IMG/VR virus record: IMGVR_UViG_3300020183_000323
Coordinates: 1 to 30,931 of that record
Source: a virus
Strand: one strand, 5' to 3'
Length of the DNA: 30,931 nucleotides
In this document: piece by piece, positions 8,255-15,389 of the stretch
Numbering within the stretch: position 1 is the first letter of the stretch
How the letters are laid out: each line of letters starts with the position of its first letter
Notes under the pieces: model-generated
The model's input: only the letters and a program-made list of their open reading frames with translations
Databases searched by the model: none
Told to the model about the DNA's origin: nothing
Position numbers and translations under genes: made by a program

Positions 8255-9802
8255 TTAGAAATCTTGTGGCTTGGTCGCGTCGATTTCCTCGGAGAGAAGC
8301 TCAAACTCCATCAACGACGAAAGGAACTTGCCTTCCTCGGAACCGGCTACCACCGCACCATCAGATTCGGACTTTTCACTACCACCCCAGTTTGCTGGAA
8401 TGAGTTCTGACAGCCCGAGAGCCTTCGCCCTCTTCGTGATATGCGCTTTTGCGGCGCTCTTATCCTTGGCTCGACCGAAGGCCTGTATCGCATTCTTTAG
8501 GTCAGATTCGTCCTTGATCGGATACGACCCGTCGGGGAGTGCTGATCCCTCTTTGGCCATTTCCGCTCTTGTTTCATCCGAATATGCCCGCTTTAGGGCA
8601 ATCTCTGCAGCCTCTGCTTCGATTTCTTGCGCCTCTTCTGAGGTGTACTCGTCGTATCCAAGCACATTGCCCTCAAGGCTGACGAATACATCGTAGGACT
8701 TCCCGTCGATTCCATCAATTTCAACGGCGTATGCGTCGAAGCCGTCGAAAATATCTGGCTCAACCTTCATGACTTCGCCCTGAACGCTCTTTACGGCAAT
8801 GTCTGCAGCATCATGGAATCCGATGACAACTCGCGACTGATTTGCGGTCTTGAATTCGATATCGCTCATTTCGAGTTTGTGCCAACCGAGAATTTCTCCG
8901 CTCGAGCCGTCGACAAAAACCTCGACAGGTGTTCCGTCTTTTCTTTCTACGTCGAGAACAAAGGAGTCGGCCGCTTCGCTGTATCCGGAGTCGAGAACTT
9001 TCCCGCTGATTGCGTCTTCGACCATGCCTTCGACTTCAAGAAGTGACGGCATGCCGTTTTCCGCAACGCAACCACCAGGGCATGATTCGCATACTTGGTG
9101 GCCAGCCGGATAAACCTTGCGATCCATACCGCAGATAAAGGGTTCGTCGTCAAAGTCGTCAGACTTGTAACCGAGGGTTGCCAGACGTCTTGAGCGCATC
9201 TTCTTGCGCATTGACATAACGTCCTCGTCCTCTTCCTCTACATCGTCCATCATCTTGTATCCGGTGGGAGCACAACCGCCCTTGCACTCGGCACAGGGCG
9301 CGTTGACCATAGTTTCGCTGGCCTTGCACATGAAGCCACCGGTCGCCATCTTTTTCCCAGGCTTCTTCTTGCCTGCAACGGCCATGTACTGCGGGTCGGC
9401 ACCAGCCGCCATCGCGGATTCCATTTTCTCAATGTCCGACTCTTCGACATCTTCGTCGTCTTCTTCGATTGCTTCCATTTCCTCGTCAGAGGGCATTTCG
9501 GAGTCATCAAGCTCCTCGTCTTCGTCGTCTGACATCATCGACGATGCAACCATTGGCCGACGTCTTTGCATCGCCATTGCAGCCTTCTCGTCGTCGGCGA
9601 AAGTTGTTTCGTCGATTGTCATGTCGTCATTTTCCATGTCAATGTCCTCATCTTCTTTGGCTTGAACTGCCAACGCTCCGCATTTCCCACAGACTTTAGC
9701 GCCTGGGGTGTAGCCACAGTCGTTAGTCGCCATACCTTTAGCACACGAGATAATTTCCCCGTCCGATGAAAGTTTTGCGATTAGTTGTTTCCTGTCAGCC
9801 AT
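8255..9802 (-). CDS. 515-aa acidic Cys-knuckle and PepSY-like head-operon protein
   Basis: The start ATG at 9802 has an AGAGG ribosome site about 9 bases upstream and overlaps the 155-aa gene by 8 bases. A longer frame reaching 9859 lacks such support. Three Cys clusters of similar form appear: C20/C29/C38/C41, C159/C170/C173/C177 and C224/C238/C241/C245. Each ends in CxxC and looks like a metal-binding knuckle. Residues 48-128 and 185-195 are extremely Asp/Glu-rich. Residues about 262-310 and 335-386 look like two PepSY-type repeats (VEVFVDGSSGEILGW, then YDVFVSLEGNVLGY). Residues 422-470 form a basic helical segment (LKNAIQAFGRAKDK, then ALGLSELIP) that I recall from other phage head proteins. 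By position and acidity it could be a scaffold or internal head protein. It does not look like an HK97-fold major capsid protein. Confidence 0.85.
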   Translation of the reverse strand: MADRKQLIAKLSSDGEIISCAKGMATNDCGYTPGAKVCGKCGALAVQAKEDEDIDMENDDMTIDETTFADDEKAAMAMQRRRPMVASSMMSDDEDEELDDSEMPSDEEMEAIEEDDEDVEESDIEKMESAMAAGADPQYMAVAGKKKPGKKMATGGFMCKASETMVNAPCAECKGGCAPTGYKMMDDVEEEDEDVMSMRKKMRSRRLATLGYKSDDFDDEPFICGMDRKVYPAGHQVCESCPGGCVAENGMPSLLEVEGMVEDAISGKVLDSGYSEAADSFVLDVERKDGTPVEVFVDGSSGEILGWHKLEMSDIEFKTANQSRVVIGFHDAADIAVKSVQGEVMKVEPDIFDGFDAYAVEIDGIDGKSYDVFVSLEGNVLGYDEYTSEEAQEIEAEAAEIALKRAYSDETRAEMAKEGSALPDGSYPIKDESDLKNAIQAFGRAKDKSAAKAHITKRAKALGLSELIPANWGGSEKSESDGAVVAGSEEGKFLSSLMEFELLSEEIDATKPQDF

Positions 9803-10262
9803 CGATGTTGTACCTCTTAAACTGCATAGCGCCGGAGAGGCAACCTTTGGGGTTGCCACACCCAGCGCACGGATTCGCGCGCTTTTCTCCAGAAACCATG
9901 CAGTTATATTTGTTGGAAACGGCCGCTAAGCCGCCGTTTTTAGGATAACCCATTACTGGCTTGTTCTGTTGCACCATCCGTCGTCCGGATGTCAAATTGA
10001 TGCGAGCACCAGTTGTCTTGACAAGGAGATCTGCAATTTCATTTATTTCTGCGTCGGTGAGGTGGTCGATTTGCGATATGCAAATGCCGTCGGCCGTTGT
10101 TTTTACATTGAATCCGTCTTCTGAAGCCAGAAGGCCAACAAGGGAATTGACAAGATTTATTTGACTTTTATCGATGAGTAGCTCAATTGACCCCGCATCG
10201 ATGCTTTTTGTCTGGATTCGGCTCGAGATTTCCGAGCGCAGTTTCTGCGGTGCGTTATTCAT
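9795..10262 (-). CDS. 155-aa Cys-knuckle protein ending in an LSGAM motif
   Basis: The start codon overlaps the stop of the protease gene by one base (TAATG), a strong sign of translational coupling. Residues 1-100 are a mixed alpha/beta region that I do not recognise. The C-terminus has Cys residues at 121, 132, 135 and 141, spaced like the knuckles of the next gene's product. It is followed at once by LSGAM (142-146), a close variant of the LTGAM spacer of the giant protein. Only nine residues remain after the motif, so cleavage there would remove a short tail (QFKRYNIDG). No membrane segment is visible. It is probably a minor head or internal protein, but the function is unknown. Confidence 0.8.
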   Translation of the reverse strand: MNNAPQKLRSEISSRIQTKSIDAGSIELLIDKSQINLVNSLVGLLASEDGFNVKTTADGICISQIDHLTDAEINEIADLLVKTTGARINLTSGRRMVQQNKPVMGYPKNGGLAAVSNKYNCMVSGEKRANPCAGCGNPKGCLSGAMQFKRYNIDG

Positions 10263-12751
10263 TATCTTTTTCTGAAAGCGTCGAGTTCTGGCATTCTTCG
10301 TCTTGGAATATCTTGTCTCATGCCCCTGGCACGGTTGGTTAAGGGACTCACCTCGCGGAATCGGGTGTAGGAGCCGTCAGCGATAACTTCTGACATCAGT
10401 TCGGCCGCCTGATTGAAAAGATCCGCCGCCGCTTCGTCCTTGTATAAATCCCTCATTGTTTGGGCTTGCGCGCGCATGGCACTCACATTGTTTTCGAGGC
10501 TGTACTCATATCCATCAACTGCGTTGCTCTTTGGGCTGAATTCTCCACGTAAGAGATCTTCTGTCTGCCAGAATATGGCTGCACTTTCGTCGTCGAGACC
10601 ACGACCATTTGGCGTGTTTGGTCCGTCCCTTTCAAGAAGCGCTTCACGGAATTTTTCGGCAAGAGCTTCTCGTTTGCGGAGCTGGTTGATATATCGCTGC
10701 TCCATTTGCCTGACTCTCTTGCGGTTCATCTTGAGACGTGCGGCCACCTGGTCAAGCGTTTCTCCGCCCATTCGTGATTCAAAAATTTCTCTCGGTGATC
10801 TGCCGGGCTTTACTGCGCCCATTGCACCCGTGATACCCCTACCGGCTGGCACGGGCACCCTGGGTCTGACGGGTCTTGTTGGTGCGGGAATTGGCGGCTT
10901 AACCGGAGGCTTGACTGGTGCTGGTGTTCGTTCCGGTGCGGGCTCTGGAATTTTTTCTGGCACGGGTTGTTCCTCTGGATTCGGAACTCTCGGCATCATT
11001 CTTGCAGGCTTTGGTTTCTTCCTTTTCGGAACATAGGGTCGCTCAAAAATGGTGCCGTCTTGCACAAGAAGGTCTCCGTCTGCGTTTCTTGCATCGGGAT
11101 TAAATCTCACTCTTGTTGCGCCACGTAGTGTTGCGCCAAGTTTCTTTTCTTCGAAGTCGTCAATCAACTCAATCAAATTGTCATACGAATTATCATCGAG
11201 CCGGTCAATGTTCTTGATGGCCAACCCAACATCCAAGAGCTCTACATCCAGCCCCTTCTCGTCGGCCTCATTTATCGCACCCATCAGACCAATGTCATCT
11301 GCGCTATGAACAAAAAGGTGTTTGCCCGGGTTGTTGTCCTTGAAGGCATTCCAGGACGGCATTGGCGTGCCACAGGAATCGCAGCAACCACCATCATCAT
11401 CTTTCCCTGAGGATGCCTCCCACCCGAAAGCATGGGCCGGACGGTTTGTGTCGGTTGGTACGTACACGACCTGTGGCTTTACTTCCTCGGAAGTTCCGAA
11501 CATGTATTCACTTCCTTGTGAGTGGTATGGAATTCGGAGTGTTGTGTTTACACCATCACGTCGCATTTCGGCGACGATCATGTTTTGGTCGGCGTACATA
11601 ATTCTGCAAGGTCCACCAAAGTGCCTTGCCACAGCCTCGGTAAGCGCCAAACGCGCCACGTCTTGTGGGCGTGCCAGCACAACGTTTGCTGCGTAGACGT
11701 CACCGATGTGATTTTTTGTTTCAATTTCCGCTTCGTCCGACTTCTTCTTGGTATGTTCGTAGCGGTCTAGGAGTCTTCTTCCCTTTGCGGCAAGTTTTGC
11801 CGCATCTGAGCGATCTTGTGGAACAGGTTCGCCCCAGGCAGCCGCTGAGAGCGCCAAACGCGTCGGTCTTCCCTTTGCGTCTTTCATTGGTCCCCTGGGA
11901 TTCGTGAAGAAGCGCGTAAGAAAAGAACCTTTTCTTCTCATCTTCTGTGGGGTGTCTGCGGCACCCTTGACGCCCGGTTTTAGATTTGCGCCCTCTTTGC
12001 GCTTGAAGTGCGCTCGACCGGCGGCCGTCAATCCGCCCTTTGGATCACGCAAGACTGGTTTGTCTGCTGCTTTTTCCTCTGGGCAACAATCGTCTTCAAG
12101 TGATTTGCCTTTGATTGGCACACAGTTCGGCACCATCTTGCCGCCCTTGCCCTTCTTCATTCCAACCTGCTTGTAGCCGGGCCAACACGGGCCATTTTCG
12201 GCTTTGACTTCGGTGTTTTGTTTGTCGGACTTGATTGAGATCGTTCCGGTGAGTTGGTTTGCACCGTGAAGAACCGGAGAAACTTCGTACAGTTCCACTT
12301 CTTTCAAGAGATTGGCGCTTTGTGCCGGGTCAAAAACCGCGTCTAAGGTTTTGTAGCCGATCGACCACTCTTGCTCGGCGCCAAAAAAGACGACGTTTGC
12401 AAAAGCCTCACGACCGCGTTCTGATTTTAGATTGAACTGAACCCTGGCAAACAAACCACCTACGCCACCCGAACGCATTTTGGACGGGAGCCGCGGGTCG
12501 TTGGGTGGTACTTCGTAGATTTCCAACACCTTGCCGATGGGTTCATTCCAATTGTGGCCCCATACAACACGCGGCTTGCGGCGTTTTAGGCTGCCATTGA
12601 AGGCACCCGGCAAGACCACGTCACCGACGGAGTCCTTATTGCCGATTGCGGCGACAAAACACTCAACGATTCCACGTGCCTCGTCTACGGCGACCTGGCC
12701 GTCGAGGGCCTTGTATTCGGCTGTCGAGGGTTGAATGCTCGTATTCTTCAA
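10262..12751 (-). CDS. 829-aa prohead protease fused to a long multi-domain extension with an HTH
   Basis: Residues 1-172 match the HK97-type prohead serine protease (S78/U35-like). His66 in VVWGHNW and Ser130 in EWSIGY are the likely catalytic residues, and the domain ends with YEVSPVLHGAN. Family members, usually about 200 aa, cleave scaffold and capsid proteins during maturation. This one continues with a C189/C210 segment (MVPNC), a conserved-looking basic block at 231-331 (GGLTAAGR, AAWGEPVP; it resembles what I recall as DUF6321), and a DSCG cluster. An Asp-rich loop NPDARNADGD precedes QDGT, and a Pro-rich tether (about 575-640) leads to ITGAM (640-644) and a sigma-region-4-like HTH (about 664-693, LKMNRKRVRQMEQRY). 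LTGTIS at 167-172 resembles the spacer motif. The start is TTG 12751, supported by CGGAGT 8 bases upstream. The extension may be cut off and packaged. Confidence 0.92.
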   Translation of the reverse strand: MKNTSIQPSTAEYKALDGQVAVDEARGIVECFVAAIGNKDSVGDVVLPGAFNGSLKRRKPRVVWGHNWNEPIGKVLEIYEVPPNDPRLPSKMRSGGVGGLFARVQFNLKSERGREAFANVVFFGAEQEWSIGYKTLDAVFDPAQSANLLKEVELYEVSPVLHGANQLTGTISIKSDKQNTEVKAENGPCWPGYKQVGMKKGKGGKMVPNCVPIKGKSLEDDCCPEEKAADKPVLRDPKGGLTAAGRAHFKRKEGANLKPGVKGAADTPQKMRRKGSFLTRFFTNPRGPMKDAKGRPTRLALSAAAWGEPVPQDRSDAAKLAAKGRRLLDRYEHTKKKSDEAEIETKNHIGDVYAANVVLARPQDVARLALTEAVARHFGGPCRIMYADQNMIVAEMRRDGVNTTLRIPYHSQGSEYMFGTSEEVKPQVVYVPTDTNRPAHAFGWEASSGKDDDGGCCDSCGTPMPSWNAFKDNNPGKHLFVHSADDIGLMGAINEADEKGLDVELLDVGLAIKNIDRLDDNSYDNLIELIDDFEEKKLGATLRGATRVRFNPDARNADGDLLVQDGTIFERPYVPKRKKPKPARMMPRVPNPEEQPVPEKIPEPAPERTPAPVKPPVKPPIPAPTRPVRPRVPVPAGRGITGAMGAVKPGRSPREIFESRMGGETLDQVAARLKMNRKRVRQMEQRYINQLRKREALAEKFREALLERDGPNTPNGRGLDDESAAIFWQTEDLLRGEFSPKSNAVDGYEYSLENNVSAMRAQAQTMRDLYKDEAAADLFNQAAELMSEVIADGSYTRFREVSPLTNRARGMRQDIPRRRMPELDAFRKR

Positions 12752-12818
12752 GGGCAGACTCCGTTAGTAAACAAGGTTCCCAACAATAATAAAATAAGTA
12801 AATCCAATCTGGCGGAAC

Positions 12819-12830
12819 ATTTACGTAAAT
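12819..12830. repeat. Perfect 12-bp palindrome ATTTACGTAAAT, copy 1
   Basis: This self-complementary 12-mer lies in the gap between portal and protease genes, 68 bases upstream of the protease TTG. Its identical partner is centred exactly 20 bp away, about two turns of B-DNA. That suits a protein bound to one face of the helix. Single-stranded RNA could also pair copy 1 with copy 2. Confidence 0.8.
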
Positions 12831-12838
12831 CTTCCTGA

Positions 12839-12850
12839 ATTTACGTAAAT
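12839..12850. repeat. Perfect 12-bp palindrome ATTTACGTAAAT, copy 2
   Basis: Identical to copy 1, and its last base is part of the portal stop codon. In the leftward transcript the two copies could form a 12-bp stem with the loop TCAGGAAG. No U-tract follows, so an operator or RNA-processing element seems more likely than an intrinsic terminator. Confidence 0.8.
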
Positions 12851-15135
12851 CAGAAATCGAAGCGCAGCTTGCACCTACAGTTGACCGTCAGGTGCGGTGG
12901 GGCAAGCGGGTCGCCGGGGAAACGAATCTTCAAATTGTCGACGGAAAAAGAATCCGTCAACCCGACGGACTTTCCGTGAAGCGAAACGTGATCGGCGCGA
13001 ACCTTGGCATCTTTTCTGGTTATCCATGTTTTGTTGACTGCGCCAATCTGTTTGGCCGCAAAATATGTTCCTGCGTTGAAAGCCGTTTGCGATTCGTGTT
13101 CGGCGATGACTCTCCTGCGTTTTAGGAGCAAATTGACGAATACGGCTGCTATTGCGGTTTTTAGCAAACCAGATTTGTCTTCTTTGTCGTCAAGTGATGA
13201 TGCGATTAGAATTGCCGCCTCGATTTCTTTTCGGGTGTTGGCATTCACGCTTTCTACTCTTTTTGTTTGGGCAGCAAGATATTCGTCTAGTTCTTCTTCG
13301 TCAAAATCGGTTGGCATACCAGACCGCTCTTCGGCAAGGTTGGCCGCATCGACAACAATCCCGGAAAGAAGGGGTCGGATATCTTCGCCCAACTGTTTAT
13401 TCCAAACCACTTCGTCAAAAATTGCCTCAATTTTTAGGGTTCCGGTAGCAAGTTGTTTCCTTGCTTTTGCTCCCGTGGCTTTTTCCAACACGACCCGTTG
13501 TTGTCGCTCAAAGTTTCTTTCGAGCTGATTATCAAGAATTTCCGTCCACCTACCTACATTGTCGTCGGCTTTCGTATCCCACTCATCTTCTTCAAAATCA
13601 AAAAAGTTTCCGGACTTGACTTGCATGTCCGGCGAATAGGCTGATGTCATTCCCGGCGGCATCGGCACGTCAGACGTTTCCGTCATCGGTCCTGCAGCCT
13701 CAGCTGCTAAAGCCTGTTCCATTGTTTCGGGACGACCTGCGGCTGGTGGGGCCTCTCCAACTATCCCGCCTTCGCCAACCAAGCTGCCAGGTATCCCCGG
13801 TGGTTGACCTGGGGGAGTAAGCCCTTGGGGTGCTTGACCAGGTGCGCCACCTTGGGCTGCCGCCATGGCTGCTTGTTGCTGCTGTGCCTGTTCTTGTGAG
13901 TTGAACGGTTTGTCTGTGTACCCGATCGGAGTCAGGTTCGGATTTGCAAGTAGAGCTTGCATCAAGTCTGATTCAATTAGTTTTCTTCCGGTTCCGTCGC
14001 GGTATTCGTTGCCCGTAATCAGACCAGCTTGAAACTCCTGCATGAGGTAGCGTTCACGCTCCTGCTTGTAAAGAACAAGAACCGGAACGTCGTCCACATC
14101 AAAGTCAACGTAATAGTCTTCGTCTAATTCATCGAGACCTCGGCCGATCAATTCAAGATGGGGCATCATTGTTTCATTCCAAAAGACACGATGTTCTTCT
14201 GCGGCGTTTGAGAACGTGCGTCCTGCTGCGTTTCCGATGACCGACTCGGGCACGCCGAACGCCGCCAGGATTTCTTCTTTCGTCAACTGACGCATTTGCA
14301 CGTAGTTTGCGTCTCTTGGTGACGCACCGGTGTCAACGAAGTCCACGCCCTCATCCGAGGAAACTACGGAGACCGCCCCAGCGCGACCGATATTACCCCT
14401 GAATCTATTGCGTAATTCATCTTTGTCGTCGTCGTCAATTTCGCCTCGCACAACAAGAAGACCGCCCGGCCTTCCGTCGTTGATCAAAAAGTTCCTGTTG
14501 TAAATTTTTGAAAGATTCTCGATCTCAATTGCGATACCGGCCGATTCCATCGGGGTGAGCGAAAGATAAGGGTCAAGTGGGTGTGGTTTTCTAACCCAAA
14601 TCACGTCTCTTGCTGGAACAATGGTCTTTGTCCCATTTCTTAGGTCGACCTCAAATCCACTTACAAATTTTTTCTTGTCGGGGATCGGCGATGTGTGTCC
14701 GGGGGGAAGAAGTTGAAGCCCAATTATTCCGCCGTCACGGCCACGGATAATTTCGATGAACGCACCTCGCGACGACATCAAAAGTTGTGATGAAAGCCTG
14801 TACCTAAATACGAATGCATTTTCGCCGTAGTTTGCTCTTGAATTCAAAATCCTGAGCAGCGGGTGATTTTTCTTGTCGACTTTTTCTCCGTCCGGAGAAT
14901 TGTCTTTTCTTAGGATCGCCGGAAGACGCGACTGATTGCCGGCAATAGCGTCGATGCACCTATTTACCCAAACAACCCGCTGAAAGCCTTCGCGGTATGC
15001 ACGGTCAATGTCCCATGAATCCTTATAGGGCTTGCCAGTCTGATTCGGATTGAAAGCAACAGGTGCGCCTGGTGTTATAATCGATTTGGCTGAGGCGTTT
15101 TGCCCTTGCTTATTGGATACTTGATTCCAAGGCAT
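12850..15135 (-). CDS. Portal protein fused to a MuF-like head morphogenesis domain
   Basis: Residues from about 40 to 400 resemble HK97/SPP1-type portals: an N-terminal clip region (RVVWVNRCIDAIAG), central segments with YNRNFLINDGRPGGLL and LTKEEILAAFGVPESVIG, and the helical stretch around FSNAAEEHRVFWNE. The portal is the dodecameric ring through which DNA enters and leaves the capsid. A Gln/Ala/Pro-rich linker at about 410-505 leads to a C-terminal domain like phage Mu protein F (about 520-761). It ends in the typical Pro-His, then CRC, then hydrophobic pattern (APPHLTVNCRCKLRF), in the family normally a minor head protein. Portal and MuF are usually separate genes, so at 761 aa this is a fusion. 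The ATG at 15135 follows the membrane-protein stop by 10 bases. The gene points away from the terminase, the reverse of the usual order. Confidence 0.93.
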   Translation of the reverse strand: MPWNQVSNKQGQNASAKSIITPGAPVAFNPNQTGKPYKDSWDIDRAYREGFQRVVWVNRCIDAIAGNQSRLPAILRKDNSPDGEKVDKKNHPLLRILNSRANYGENAFVFRYRLSSQLLMSSRGAFIEIIRGRDGGIIGLQLLPPGHTSPIPDKKKFVSGFEVDLRNGTKTIVPARDVIWVRKPHPLDPYLSLTPMESAGIAIEIENLSKIYNRNFLINDGRPGGLLVVRGEIDDDDKDELRNRFRGNIGRAGAVSVVSSDEGVDFVDTGASPRDANYVQMRQLTKEEILAAFGVPESVIGNAAGRTFSNAAEEHRVFWNETMMPHLELIGRGLDELDEDYYVDFDVDDVPVLVLYKQERERYLMQEFQAGLITGNEYRDGTGRKLIESDLMQALLANPNLTPIGYTDKPFNSQEQAQQQQAAMAAAQGGAPGQAPQGLTPPGQPPGIPGSLVGEGGIVGEAPPAAGRPETMEQALAAEAAGPMTETSDVPMPPGMTSAYSPDMQVKSGNFFDFEEDEWDTKADDNVGRWTEILDNQLERNFERQQRVVLEKATGAKARKQLATGTLKIEAIFDEVVWNKQLGEDIRPLLSGIVVDAANLAEERSGMPTDFDEEELDEYLAAQTKRVESVNANTRKEIEAAILIASSLDDKEDKSGLLKTAIAAVFVNLLLKRRRVIAEHESQTAFNAGTYFAAKQIGAVNKTWITRKDAKVRADHVSLHGKSVGLTDSFSVDNLKIRFPGDPLAPPHLTVNCRCKLRFDF

Positions 15136-15145
15136 AATTTATTGG

Positions 15146-15316
15146 TTATTCCATCCCCAGCAGATATCCGACCAACCCGCTCGTAACGCCGCACACGATA
15201 AACCCAATCGGGGGCGCGAAAAGGAACCCACCCACCGTTGTCATAATTATAAATGACGCGATGAGCCAATTGGCTACAGTCGGCCGCCGGAATCGCAATT
15301 TGGGTGAGATTTTCAT
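15146..15316 (-). CDS. 56-aa protein with two predicted membrane helices
   Basis: Translation gives a short basic N-terminus (MKISPKLRFRRP), a first hydrophobic segment at about 14-36 (WLIASFIIMTTVGGFLFA), a PP turn, and a second segment at about 38-54 (GFIVCGVTSGLVGYLLG), ending in ME. The two-helix hairpin with a positively charged start is a believable small inner-membrane protein. The stop codon lies 10 bases before the portal start on the same strand, so it would be the first gene of the leftward operon. Its upstream sequence has only a weak ribosome site. Small phage membrane proteins of this shape include holins, but no lysis gene is adjacent and I do not assign that role. The opposing-frame reading is less protein-like. 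Confidence 0.7.
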   Translation of the reverse strand: MKISPKLRFRRPTVANWLIASFIIMTTVGGFLFAPPIGFIVCGVTSGLVGYLLGME

Positions 15317-15389
15317 ACAACGAGACTACCACTCATCGGCAATCACCTAAATTACTATGGATGGTGAGCCCCTATCAGGACGAATCCGA
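15317..15389. promoter_or_regulatory. Divergent intergenic region between head and terminase operons
   Basis: These 73 bases separate the leftward membrane-protein/portal genes from the rightward terminase gene, so promoters for both directions could lie here or inside the flanking gene ends. I see no convincing sigma-70 -35/-10 pair. The only clear signal is AGGA at 15377-15380, the ribosome site for the terminase start at 15390. Confidence 0.3.

Noticed and set aside
8255-9802. The 515-aa protein as the major capsid protein
   Set aside because: It is dominated by acidic low-complexity sequence, Cys knuckles and PepSY-like repeats, with no HK97-fold signature such as an N-arm followed by a long spine helix.
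15075-15332. An 85-aa leftward frame in the portal-terminase gap
   Set aside because: It overlaps the portal start and has irregular composition. The 56-aa frame in another phase fits the gap, has membrane helices and ends just before the portal.
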